Of a stretch of DNA of 64,000 bases, positions 44,579 to 53,972 are shown in pieces. The position numbers and the translations under genes were made by a program. The first letter of the stretch is position 1. Each line of letters begins with the position of its first letter. The notes beneath the pieces were generated by a model that saw only the letters and a list, made by a program, of their open reading frames with translations, was not told the origin of the DNA and did not search any database. Source of the DNA: Croceivirga thetidis (lineage in GTDB: Bacteria > Bacteroidota > Bacteroidia > Flavobacteriales > Flavobacteriaceae); contig NZ_JAAWWL010000001.1 in assembly GCF_012272815.1 (NCBI RefSeq), positions 248,001 through 312,000 of the forward strand, given 5' to 3'.

Positions 44579-47500
44579 ATGCAACTAGAAAAACAACTTG
44601 TCCTTTTCAGGTACATCTTGCATCAGTTGGGTTATGAAGCCTTTGAAGACTTGCGAGATGAGTTTAACTGCAAAGAGTCAGGCACTAGTTCAACGGGCTA
44701 TACCTATTTTGCCAGTGCTTTAATGTCTAACTCAGACAAACTCATTGAAGATAGAGAGATACAGCAATACGATGAAGCCATCCAGGGCTATGAGAAAAAA
44801 CTCCGAGAAAACCGAGCTGAACCGTTTCTCACATTCAAATACTACCAATGGTTTGCCTTGCTATTCACCGAGTACTTTTTTGACCAATACAGCAACAATT
44901 CAAATCAACTAATTACCAAGCTGAATGAATATGCTGAAGGAAGCAAAGACTTTAAGCAAATAGAAGTCTACTCAGAAAAAGACTTGAAGAAATTGGCTTA
45001 TTGGATGGCTACCGGAAGTGGCAAAACCCTTTTGATGCATTGCAACTATTGGCAAATCACTAAGTATTTCAAAGAATGGGAAAACATCATTCTAATAACC
45101 CCAAATGAAGGATTAAGCAGGCAACATTATGAAAGTTGTATTGAAAGTGGTATTCCTGTAAAGCTCTATTCAGGAAGTGAAGAAAGCCTAAAAACAAAAG
45201 AAGGTGAAATACTCATTTTAGAGATTACTAAATTGGTTAAAGACAAGGAGGGAGAAGGTGTAAGTGTGGATGTCGATTACTTCTCAGAGTCAAAGAACTT
45301 AGTATTCATTGATGAAGGACACAAGGGACAAAAGTCCGAAGAAAGAGCATGGAAGAATCTTAGAGAGCATTTGACTCGTGGCGAAGGTTCTTTCACCTTC
45401 GAGTATTCAGCAACCTTTGGTCAGATCATCACCAACAGCACTAAAGACTTATTACAGGAATACGGTAAGTCCATCATTTTTGACTACTCCTATCGCCATT
45501 TCTATACAGATGGTTATGGCAAAGACTTTAGTGTGTTCAACCTTGACACCAAAAACGAATACAGTGAGGAACAAAATAAGCTACTTCTTGCAGCTAGTTT
45601 GTTAGGTTATTACGAGCAGCTTGAACTGTTTGAGAAATATGAAAAAGAGCTGCGCCAATACAATATCGAGAAGCCTCTTTGGGTATTTGTTGGAAGCCGT
45701 GTAATTGGCACTGGTAAAACACAATCGGATAAATCGACTGTCTCTGATGTTTCTAGGATTATAAAGTTCTTTAAGTATGCACTTGCATCACCTGCTTCTT
45801 TGCAAGTGGATATTGACAAAATACTTAATGAAAGCACAGGGCTAAGAGATGCAGATGGAAATGACATTTTCAAAGGACACTTTGAACACCTTCGAACATT
45901 TAAACCCATAGCTGAATCTATCCTTAGCAAAGTATTCAATGGTATTGGAAACATAGAAGCATTTCAAGTAAAACAGGCAGAAGGTGAAATTGCGTTAAAG
46001 ACAAAAACCAGTGATCAGTACTTTGCCGTCATTAATATTGGTGATGTACCGAAGTATACCAAAACACTTGAAGCAGATACTGAAGGAGAATTGACCATTC
46101 AAGATGATAATTTTTCCAACTCATTATTTCAAGCCATTTCAGAGACTAACTCTACCATCAATATCCTAATTGGATCTAAGAAGTTTATCGAAGGTTGGAA
46201 CTCATGGAGAGTTTCAAGTATGGGTCTTATGAACATGGGTAAAAGTGAAGGTGCTCAAATCATTCAGTTGTTTGGTCGTGGTGTTCGTCTAAAAGGTAAA
46301 AACCTATCCCTAAAACGAGAAGAAGCTAACGCTCCTTACCATATCCGAGCACTACAGAACATTTCAATAATGGGCTTGAACGCTTCTTACATGAATCGTT
46401 TCTTAACGGAAATAGAAAAAGAAGTTCCTGATTACACCAATATTCCAATAGAAATCAAACTCAACCATGAAGAGCTGTGGGATGGACAAATAATGACCTT
46501 CAAAAAGCAAGAAGGAAAATCCTTTAAGGATGAACTGATTGAATTGAAATATAGCGCAGATGTGGCGAAAAGGGTTACTATTGACATGCGTAATAAAATC
46601 AGCATTGCAGCAGGTGGTTTCAATAGCCAGGTGGCAGAAGATGTTTTAGACTATCAGGAGAATTTCCTCAAGGAGTTTCGAGACTTTATCGACTACAACG
46701 CTCTTTTATTGGAAGCCAACAGATTCAAGTTGCTTAAAGGGTATCACAACTTAATTGTAAATCAACTTGTGCTATCCGAGCTTATAGCAAGTGGCGGCTT
46801 CAATCTATTAAGTCACAAAGGTCAATTTGGCATCAACGGAGCTATTTTAGGCAAAATACAGGGAGTTGCTGTGAGCTTGGTAAAAGACTATATCAATAAG
46901 TTCTATGCTGATAAAGAAAAGGCTTTCCTTTCCGAACACCTTACTTATGATATGCTCTCACACAAAGAGCATGAAGCAATGTTCCCCGCTTCTCATACTA
47001 TGATTGTGAAGGTGCCCAAAAAACAAGATTTGTTCATTAAAGAATTAGAAGCTAAGATAAAAGTGATGTATGAGAAGGATGATACGACGCTTCCATCTAT
47101 TCACTTTGATAAGCACCTTTACTCGCCGATTGCCTCAATAGCTGATGGCAAGAAGTTCAAAGAGATTAAAACTGTTCCTGTACGGTTAAATGAAGGTGAA
47201 AGAGACTTTATAGACCATTTGCGCCAGTTCGTAAAGGAATCAGATAAATTCAAGCACAAACAGCTATTTGTGCTCCGTAACCTATCGGTTAAGGGTATTG
47301 GTTTCTTTATGGATAGCTCTTCATTTTACCCTGACTTTATCCTTTGGGTAGTTGATGGCAAAACGCAGTACATCTACTTCCTTGATCCGAAGGGGATTTT
47401 ACTAGGAGAAACACACTTCAATAATCCCAAAGTATTATGGTGCAATAACGATGCATCCACTTTGGAAGCTAAAATTCAAGCTGACTTAAAAAATGACAAA

Positions 47501-47674
47501 AAAGACGTTGAAGTTCACATTTCGGCATTCATTCTATCAGTAACACCGTTTGAAAAAGTCAGAAAGGTTTGGAGCGATGGTAATGTTACTAAAGATGATT
47601 TTGCTGAGAACAAGGTGCTTTTTATTGAGAAGAATAAGTCTTACTTAAGTTCAATATTTGGACATATAGAGTGA
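44579..47674 (+). CDS. Type III-like restriction subunit (Res): helicase plus nuclease
   Basis: 1031 residues. SF2 motor: Walker A ATGSGKT (144-150), DEGH motif II (Asp245), SAT motif III (about 277) and motif VI QLFGRGVR (from 563). C-terminal nuclease: PDF with Asp919 and, in the ExK position, DPK (Asp936-Pro-Lys938), a PD-(D/E)XK site with Asp in place of Glu. It should translocate or slide on DNA with ATP and cut it when two unmodified sites are found. Encoded 2 nt after mod and overlapping the next gene by 1 nt. Confidence 0.9.
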   Translation: MQLEKQLVLFRYILHQLGYEAFEDLRDEFNCKESGTSSTGYTYFASALMSNSDKLIEDREIQQYDEAIQGYEKKLRENRAEPFLTFKYYQWFALLFTEYFFDQYSNNSNQLITKLNEYAEGSKDFKQIEVYSEKDLKKLAYWMATGSGKTLLMHCNYWQITKYFKEWENIILITPNEGLSRQHYESCIESGIPVKLYSGSEESLKTKEGEILILEITKLVKDKEGEGVSVDVDYFSESKNLVFIDEGHKGQKSEERAWKNLREHLTRGEGSFTFEYSATFGQIITNSTKDLLQEYGKSIIFDYSYRHFYTDGYGKDFSVFNLDTKNEYSEEQNKLLLAASLLGYYEQLELFEKYEKELRQYNIEKPLWVFVGSRVIGTGKTQSDKSTVSDVSRIIKFFKYALASPASLQVDIDKILNESTGLRDADGNDIFKGHFEHLRTFKPIAESILSKVFNGIGNIEAFQVKQAEGEIALKTKTSDQYFAVINIGDVPKYTKTLEADTEGELTIQDDNFSNSLFQAISETNSTINILIGSKKFIEGWNSWRVSSMGLMNMGKSEGAQIIQLFGRGVRLKGKNLSLKREEANAPYHIRALQNISIMGLNASYMNRFLTEIEKEVPDYTNIPIEIKLNHEELWDGQIMTFKKQEGKSFKDELIELKYSADVAKRVTIDMRNKISIAAGGFNSQVAEDVLDYQENFLKEFRDFIDYNALLLEANRFKLLKGYHNLIVNQLVLSELIASGGFNLLSHKGQFGINGAILGKIQGVAVSLVKDYINKFYADKEKAFLSEHLTYDMLSHKEHEAMFPASHTMIVKVPKKQDLFIKELEAKIKVMYEKDDTTLPSIHFDKHLYSPIASIADGKKFKEIKTVPVRLNEGERDFIDHLRQFVKESDKFKHKQLFVLRNLSVKGIGFFMDSSSFYPDFILWVVDGKTQYIYFLDPKGILLGETHFNNPKVLWCNNDASTLEAKIQADLKNDKKDVEVHISAFILSVTPFEKVRKVWSDGNVTKDDFAENKVLFIEKNKSYLSSIFGHIE

Positions 47675-48657
47675 TGACCAAAATAGAGATTCATGAGCAC
47701 GTGCTTCAATTTTTGATTGAACAAAAGATTAATTTTTTACCAAGACAAACGAATCGAGATAATAAACTGAAAAAGCAAGAATGGTTTTTAAATGGACCAG
47801 GTTACAATTGTTTTTCTTTCTGGACTGGTTTTGATGGTGATAGAAAAGTTCCAAAAATAGCATTGTTTTTCAGTTTAGAAGCACCATTTCAACTAAGATT
47901 GGTTCTTAATTCAAGAAGCGATTTCTCGGCTCTGTCTTTATTGGAGAATATTGCCAATGATTTGGGGTTAAAACCAAAACCAAATCGGAAAAACGAATGG
48001 TCAAAGATTCTTGGAAAAAAACTTAGCGAAATTTTAGAATTACAAATAGCCATTAAAGAATTCATCAATAATGAAAGACTTATAATTGACGAATTGGTTG
48101 ACAAACATAACCATCCAAAAATTAAATCGATTTCCGATGAAAAATTTCTTAAAGTAATTACCAACCTCAATAAATATAGAGATACAAAAAACCGACTTGA
48201 TTTTTCATCATCAAATATCGTTGGAGCTAGAAAAAGACTCAAAAGAAAAGGGGTAAAGTCAAAATCTGAAGAGACAGAAATACGTTCTTTTCTAGCCGAA
48301 AGACTAGCAATAAAGAAAACACATAACAAGCTCCAAAATCAGTTGTTCAAAAACCTTTCGAAAAAACACCCACAGGGCCATTTGATAATGGAAGAGAATT
48401 ATATTGATTTAAAGTTTGAAGATGATAAAACTATTTCCTTGTACGAAGTAAAACCTTATTCCTCTGTAAATCGTTGCATAAAAGAATCATTGGGTCAACT
48501 AATGGGATATTATTACAATCTTCAAAATCCTCATAACAAAACCGTTCAACTATTTATTGCAGGACCTAATGAACTAAGTAATTCAGATAAGGACTATTTA
48601 AACTTTATCAAAAATCAACTAGAAACTGATTTAGACTACTTAGCTATTGATTTATAA
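47674..48657 (+). CDS. Second PD-(D/E)XK nuclease-fold protein of the restriction module
   Basis: 327 residues from the ATG at 47674, which overlaps the res stop by one base (TGATG); a GTG one codon upstream is possible. Residues 1-220 are a Lys-rich, mostly helical region with a possible beta start (GPGYNCFSFWTGFDGDRK). The C-terminal domain carries Asp245 (NYIDLKF), Glu258-Val-Lys260 (LYEVKPYSS) and Gln275 (SLGQLMGYYY), the PD-(D/E)XK triad with a trailing Gln. The tight coupling to mod-res implies a role in the same system. Confidence 0.72.
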   Translation: MTKIEIHEHVLQFLIEQKINFLPRQTNRDNKLKKQEWFLNGPGYNCFSFWTGFDGDRKVPKIALFFSLEAPFQLRLVLNSRSDFSALSLLENIANDLGLKPKPNRKNEWSKILGKKLSEILELQIAIKEFINNERLIIDELVDKHNHPKIKSISDEKFLKVITNLNKYRDTKNRLDFSSSNIVGARKRLKRKGVKSKSEETEIRSFLAERLAIKKTHNKLQNQLFKNLSKKHPQGHLIMEENYIDLKFEDDKTISLYEVKPYSSVNRCIKESLGQLMGYYYNLQNPHNKTVQLFIAGPNELSNSDKDYLNFIKNQLETDLDYLAIDL

Positions 48658-48670
48658 AATCCTACGATTA

Positions 48671-50329
48671 TTATTCCTTCTTTTTTTCATCATCTGGTTT
48701 TTTAACTATTGGTTTAAGTGATTCTTTTTTAGGCTTTTCGATAAGGTCAATAGCATTTATAGTATTTATAGCTTTTAATTCATTTTTGGATAGTGCTTCT
48801 TTGGTCAAATATATTCTCCTTTTTTTTCCAGTAGATTCGTCTTTCCCGATACTCTCAAAATACAAACGAAATTTTTTGGTTTGGAGCAGTTTTACTGTTG
48901 GCTTTTCTAATATTCTATTTAACCAACCGTAGAAAAGTACTGGGTCATCATCTTCAAAAAGGTAAACCTTCTCCTGGTAGCCGTACCTGTCAATTTTTAA
49001 TATGTAATTTTTGATAGAGTCCTTACTTTCTACATTTGCTTTGACTTCAAAAACCTTCTTGCAGTAATCATATTTAGAAATTGTAGGTTCTTCTAGCTGT
49101 GATATGTCATCATCGGCTATTCTATAAAATTTTACACGATCATCAAACTCACCAATATTATTGCCAATTTCAAGATTCTTCACACCACGAACCACTCCGT
49201 CATATGCAACATCAAAGGAGAACTCCATGTCTTCTGTTTCATTACACTGTATATAACCTACATTGTAACGCTTAACATCTATTTTATTGGCCTCATTTAG
49301 GTCGTATTCATTGAACATATTGGAAAAATCAAAGACATTTGCTGACTGCCCCTCCTTAAACTTCATTGTGGCCGTTAATACCACATTATCGGTAATACCT
49401 GCCAAAGGGCGTCCTCTCTGCGCTACAGTAATTGTTTTAGGGGTAAAGGAAAAACTTGTTTTAATGGTGCTCTTTTTTAAGGTCAGATTCTCTTTGATAT
49501 TTTCTGTGTTATTGTAACCTAATTCAGCAGAAACACCCTGGTTCACTTCGCTGGAATTTGATGTTGAATCGGTTTGAGTTGTATTATTGCTTTGATTTGA
49601 ACCACTTAGTACACTAGAAGTTGGCGTTTCACTTGCATCAAATTCATTCTGAGTATCAGAATTATTTGTGCCCGTTGTAGATTCTGAAACTGTATTTGAA
49701 GAATTTCCATTGTTGATTTTAGCGCCTAATTCTGCAGCAATCTTACTGTTAAACGTAACCTCGTTGGTCCTTTCTAATGTCCCTAAATCTATAGTTTCCA
49801 GTTCATTTTCTATACGATCAATCGAGTAAATCTTTATGTTACTATTATTTAAGCATAAAGTGGTATTTAAAAACTCTAATCTAGTATTGTCATGCATTAG
49901 ACTATCATGGGTATAGAATTTTTTAATATTTGAAAATAAAAATCGCGCTTTAAAACTTGTTAAGTTAATATCACTTTTAGAGGTTGTCTTTTTTTTTGGT
50001 TCCTCGACTTTACTTAAAGGTTCTTTTATTAACTCAATTATTTTGGCTGCTGAATTTGTGTTGTCCCCTAGAACTTTTAACAAGGTATGCGGTATACTAT
50101 CTCGCAAATCAAAAAAGGTTTTGGCCTTTTCTTTTTCTTTTTTCGGTTCAGAAGGCAAAGGAAGTAGACTCACAGAAACATCAATGAAATTGTCATTTTT
50201 AACACTAGAATCATATTCGTAGGGACCATTTTTCCAATGAGAAATTTCTGTGGTAGCACCACAAGAAATTAATAACATTATAAAAGTGAAAATGCTTATA
50301 ATATTCTTTAAAAATGTTCGCTTTTTCAT
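48671..50329 (-). CDS. Large lipoprotein with low-complexity linker, unknown function
   Basis: 552 residues. Signal with Cys23 (FTFIMLLISC). Residues about 190-265 are a Ser/Asn/Thr-rich linker (NSSNTVSEST, NQSNNTTQTD) lying between two short similar segments ending AELG. The C-terminus is Lys/Pro rich (KPKKESLKPIVKK). No family recognised. It is convergent with the restriction module and 3 nt downstream of the small gene at 50333-50821; base composition is lower in G+C than in the core genes around it. Confidence 0.6.
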   Translation of the reverse strand: MKKRTFLKNIISIFTFIMLLISCGATTEISHWKNGPYEYDSSVKNDNFIDVSVSLLPLPSEPKKEKEKAKTFFDLRDSIPHTLLKVLGDNTNSAAKIIELIKEPLSKVEEPKKKTTSKSDINLTSFKARFLFSNIKKFYTHDSLMHDNTRLEFLNTTLCLNNSNIKIYSIDRIENELETIDLGTLERTNEVTFNSKIAAELGAKINNGNSSNTVSESTTGTNNSDTQNEFDASETPTSSVLSGSNQSNNTTQTDSTSNSSEVNQGVSAELGYNNTENIKENLTLKKSTIKTSFSFTPKTITVAQRGRPLAGITDNVVLTATMKFKEGQSANVFDFSNMFNEYDLNEANKIDVKRYNVGYIQCNETEDMEFSFDVAYDGVVRGVKNLEIGNNIGEFDDRVKFYRIADDDISQLEEPTISKYDYCKKVFEVKANVESKDSIKNYILKIDRYGYQEKVYLFEDDDPVLFYGWLNRILEKPTVKLLQTKKFRLYFESIGKDESTGKKRRIYLTKEALSKNELKAINTINAIDLIEKPKKESLKPIVKKPDDEKKKE

Positions 50330-50332
50330 AAT

Positions 50333-50821
50333 TTATAATATTTCAAAGATTGAATAAATTTGGGTTGTTGAACTTCCCATGCATTCATTAGGGTCGGTCT
50401 CATGAAATCTAGCAATTATTTCATCGCCTATACTTACACCGTTACAACTAATCGCACCGTCATTTACTGAATAATATTCTGTTGAAGAAGGTAACGGCAC
50501 ATCATCTCCAGGATCCAAATCATCAGTATTTTCAAGAATTCTGATAATATCTCCTTTCTTTAAATTATCGAAAAAATCAAGTCTAGATGTAGAATCAAAA
50601 TTAAAATCAGTGAATAGATGATTTATTTTAGTTCTTGCATAGGCGTGATTATAATTTGTTTGTCTAATGAAATTGACTACTTTATTTTGATTGGTTTCTA
50701 AGGTAACACTAATGAATTTACCATTATTCATTAAAAAATACTTGCCCGTATCCTTATTCAACCATTTTATTTTTTTATCACTTTCCAATTTTTGAAAAGC
50801 TGTTTGCATTTCAGAATTCAT
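50333..50821 (-). CDS. Small protein of unknown function
   Basis: 162 residues, no signal peptide. The first half is basic (MQTAFQKLESDKKIKWLNKD) and a KKGDIIRILENTDDLDPGDD stretch lies near 87-106, followed by three Cys in the last 45 residues. I do not recognise it. It lies 3 nt upstream of the lipoprotein gene, so the two probably form an operon opposite the restriction module. Confidence 0.52.
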   Translation of the reverse strand: MNSEMQTAFQKLESDKKIKWLNKDTGKYFLMNNGKFISVTLETNQNKVVNFIRQTNYNHAYARTKINHLFTDFNFDSTSRLDFFDNLKKGDIIRILENTDDLDPGDDVPLPSSTEYYSVNDGAISCNGVSIGDEIIARFHETDPNECMGSSTTQIYSIFEIL

Positions 50822-51227
50822 CTTTTCTTTTTTGCCTTACATTGAAGTGGTAAATATATTTTTTCAATAAAATGTGTTCCATACCCAAATATGGGTATTT
50901 TAAAGAGCGGGGGGATTTATGAGCGTATTAACCAAAATCGAAAATTTCCCTTACAACTTAAACTAAACTATTTTGTTTTTGAGTTGGGCGAGGGAGACTT
51001 GTGGTTGACTATTATTTAAATATAACAATTGTGTATTAAAATGGGAAACACATTTAACCCTAGCATTTCTATTTTGAAAATGTCCCAACTAATGATTTAG
51101 TGATAACATCTACGGAGAGATAACAGACAATTTTTCTAAAGAATAAAAACCAAAAAGACGTTTAAATAGTATTGGTTTTATTCTCCGATAACCCGTTGAA
51201 TCGAGTTTTTGAGTACAGTCCTAAACC
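50822..51227. other. 406-bp gene-free stretch at the right edge of the accessory block
   Basis: No convincing ORF or RNA gene. It holds a short inverted repeat ATACCC/GGGTAT (50881-50898) and, 44 nt past the AsmA stop, a hairpin of GAATAAAAACCAA (51141-51153) with TTGGTTTTATTC (51172-51183), which may end the asmA transcript on the minus strand. A promoter for the 50821 gene should lie at its left end. Together with the terminator at 40725 it frames the 10-kb accessory block. Confidence 0.5.
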
Positions 51228-53936
51228 CTAAGGTAAATCCGGTTTCGTAGAATCCTTCTTTTTCTTCTTCCCTAACAATCCTCCAAGAATATTAGTGGCC
51301 GCATCTTTTACTGCATCTTTTTGTTCCGTAGAATCAGTGGCTGTGCTGTCTTTCTTTTTTCCCAACAAACCACCAAGGGCATCCGCTAGCCCAGAACCCT
51401 GGGTTTGGGTGGAGTCGGTTTTCTCGCCGCCCAATAGTCCGCCGATTAAATCTTTGGCCTTTTCCTTGCCCTGGTCGAGGAGTTTTTGTTTTTGAATTTC
51501 CACCAATTGTTTGGTCAAGTTTGACACTCCCGAAGTTAAATCTGTGGTGACCTTGGGGCTGGTGTAATTACCGCCAATATTGGCGATGACCGGTATGGTC
51601 AACTCTTTTAAACTATCGTCGTTAATTTGGGCAATCAGCTTGTTCACCTCAGCACCCAAATATTTGGCCGGCACATCAAGCGTCGCCTGGTATTGCAGTT
51701 GCGCATCAAAGGTATGCGTACCCCATAGGTTGATGGCGATGTCTTTGTATTTGAGTGAAATCGGTTTGGTGGCCACTTTACCATCTTTAAAAGAGAGGGC
51801 TGTTTTTAAATCGCTTACATCAAGCTTATCAAAATCGATAAAGTCGAATTTTTGGTCCAAAGCGGCAAGGGCCGGGGCATTTCGGGTATCTACTTTGGTC
51901 GATAGCAATTGCCCCAACAAATCCCCAGAAAGGGAGCCCAAACTTGGGGTCATGTCATCTTTCAGGTTTCCGGAAAGTTTAATGTCGGAGTTCAGCTTGC
52001 CCTGAAAAGCCTTCGCGACAGGGGCCAATACTTTAAAGAGGTCCAAGGCCTGAAAAGATTCTGCGATTTTAAAGCCCTCAATACCAAGGCCCATATCAAA
52101 AGTGGAGATTTCACCTTTGGTGCTTACCGTGCCATTCATCGCCAGTTTTCCATCAAAAATATCGGAACTCAGATTTTCTAAAGTTGCCGTTTCGTCCTTG
52201 ACCAACAAACGCCCTTTTATATTTTTGAGGTTTAGGTTGTCGTACAATACCGAGTTGGCAAAAGCATCAATGGTGGCATCCAAGAAACTGGGTATTTTAA
52301 TCCGCTCCGTAGTTTGGGTTGGCACATCTTCTTCAAGTGTCTCCTCATCAACGGCTTCTTCCACCATAAAATCATTTACGGCAAAGGTGTTGGACTGCAG
52401 CTTAAACCGGCCTTCCAGATTTTCATCGTTAAAGGCATAGCCCAACAAATTCGTCAAAGTACCTGTGGCTGCAAAATCAGTTTGGCCCGTCTTTCCACTG
52501 AATTTATCCAAAGAAACCGTTGTCGGATTAAAGGTCAAAGCGGCTTCTTGTATGTCGACCGGATTTTTCAACTCTTCCGATTCGTAATGAAACCCGCTTA
52601 GACTCGCCTTACCACTGGTTTTGGTGTTTTGGTATTGGTGGTTTTCCAAAGAAGCCATATCAAAGGCGGTGGTGACGTCCGCAGTCAGTAGTCCTGTAAG
52701 TCCGTAATCGGCCGGCATGGGATAGGCCTTTGAAATGTTGGCCAAATTTATCTTTCCGTCGGCATGCATATTCACCTTGGTGTTACCCAACAACTCCCGA
52801 ATCTTGGCATTTAGGTTGAATTTATCCTCATCAATCTGAAAACTCAGGCGATTAATATTGACATAAGTGTCTTCTGTGATGCCGGTTTCGTTGTTGATTT
52901 GGGTATCGATAAACACATTGCGTACCGCCTTGGGCAAATCGGCATATTTAAACGAAGCGTTGTTTGAATTGATGTTGATGTTAAAGGTGGGAATATGGTC
53001 ATCGTCCACAATTCCTTTAAACTGCCCATCCACTTCAAAATTACCGGTAGTAGTCACCCCATCAAGATTGCTGGCATAGGCTTCAGGAATCACGGCCAAA
53101 AAGTTTTTAAAGTCCGAAGAAGGGGTTTTGAATGAAATGTCCACTTCTTGGTTCTCCTCATTGACTTTTACAAAACCGTCAAACACCAAAGGCAGTTGGT
53201 TCACTAAGGCCTTGTTTTCTAAAAAGGAATATTTGTTTTCGTTTAAATCGATGCCGATTAGGGCATCAAGTGCCACCTTGTTTTTATTCAGGTATTGGGT
53301 ACTGTCCATCTCAAAAGACACCAAGGCATCCGTTTTGGTCTGCAATTGTGAATTCGCCAACGACAAATCTCCCGAACCGGAATGGTTCATTTCAGAAATG
53401 ACCAAGTGCATACCTGTGGCAAAATCGTCATAGATAACCTCGGCATTGGTGATGGCATACTCCTGTAAATCCAACATAAAGTTGGAAGCTTTTTCTTCTG
53501 TAGCAGGTGCTGTTGTTTCCTCCTCCAAGGCAATGTCGTAATTCGCATTCTCCTCGGCATCCACTTTAATGTGCAGCTTGGCCTTGTCCAACAACAATTT
53601 CTTGATACCTATCGGTTCTTCAGCCGATTTAAAGAGCTCTTTGATTGACATATCCAATTCAATATCTCCAGCTGAAAACAGCGTATCGCCTTCAAAGGGA
53701 GCCTTGTTGACCAATGAAACGCCTTTTAAATCCACATAAGCATCTGGGAAACTTTTGATTAGGCTCAGATTGGCATCCTCAAAATCAAGGGTGGCATTCA
53801 TGCTTTGGTTTGCCTTGTTCTTGATAATGTCAGCAATCTTCGCTTCCAGAAAAAAAGGTACCGCGATTAGCAATCCTATTAAAACCAAAAGGGTAATCAC
53901 TACTATTTTTAAGACGCGTTTTTTCTTTTTTGCCAT
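51228..53936 (-). CDS. AsmA-like envelope protein
   Basis: 902 residues. One N-terminal membrane helix (about 8-30, VITLLVLIGLLIAVPFF), then a very long repetitive beta-strand-rich region typical of AsmA/TamB-like bridge proteins, with the AsmA-like C-terminal domain around 600-790 (LKGRLLVKD, ISTFDMGLGIEGF). The C-terminal tail has repeated LGGLLG-KKKDST units. Family members are tied to phospholipid transport between inner and outer membranes. It is the largest ORF of this segment, and stands alone. Confidence 0.84.
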   Translation of the reverse strand: MAKKKKRVLKIVVITLLVLIGLLIAVPFFLEAKIADIIKNKANQSMNATLDFEDANLSLIKSFPDAYVDLKGVSLVNKAPFEGDTLFSAGDIELDMSIKELFKSAEEPIGIKKLLLDKAKLHIKVDAEENANYDIALEEETTAPATEEKASNFMLDLQEYAITNAEVIYDDFATGMHLVISEMNHSGSGDLSLANSQLQTKTDALVSFEMDSTQYLNKNKVALDALIGIDLNENKYSFLENKALVNQLPLVFDGFVKVNEENQEVDISFKTPSSDFKNFLAVIPEAYASNLDGVTTTGNFEVDGQFKGIVDDDHIPTFNININSNNASFKYADLPKAVRNVFIDTQINNETGITEDTYVNINRLSFQIDEDKFNLNAKIRELLGNTKVNMHADGKINLANISKAYPMPADYGLTGLLTADVTTAFDMASLENHQYQNTKTSGKASLSGFHYESEELKNPVDIQEAALTFNPTTVSLDKFSGKTGQTDFAATGTLTNLLGYAFNDENLEGRFKLQSNTFAVNDFMVEEAVDEETLEEDVPTQTTERIKIPSFLDATIDAFANSVLYDNLNLKNIKGRLLVKDETATLENLSSDIFDGKLAMNGTVSTKGEISTFDMGLGIEGFKIAESFQALDLFKVLAPVAKAFQGKLNSDIKLSGNLKDDMTPSLGSLSGDLLGQLLSTKVDTRNAPALAALDQKFDFIDFDKLDVSDLKTALSFKDGKVATKPISLKYKDIAINLWGTHTFDAQLQYQATLDVPAKYLGAEVNKLIAQINDDSLKELTIPVIANIGGNYTSPKVTTDLTSGVSNLTKQLVEIQKQKLLDQGKEKAKDLIGGLLGGEKTDSTQTQGSGLADALGGLLGKKKDSTATDSTEQKDAVKDAATNILGGLLGKKKKKDSTKPDLP

Positions 53937-53972
53937 GGTATGTGTTTGGACACAAAACTTAGGGAAAAGTCA

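Noticed and set aside
40905-48657. BREX, DISARM or Type I restriction system
   Set aside because: No PglZ, BrxC, Lon-like, PLD, or HsdS/HsdM-type genes are present; the motif order and Res architecture fit Type III.
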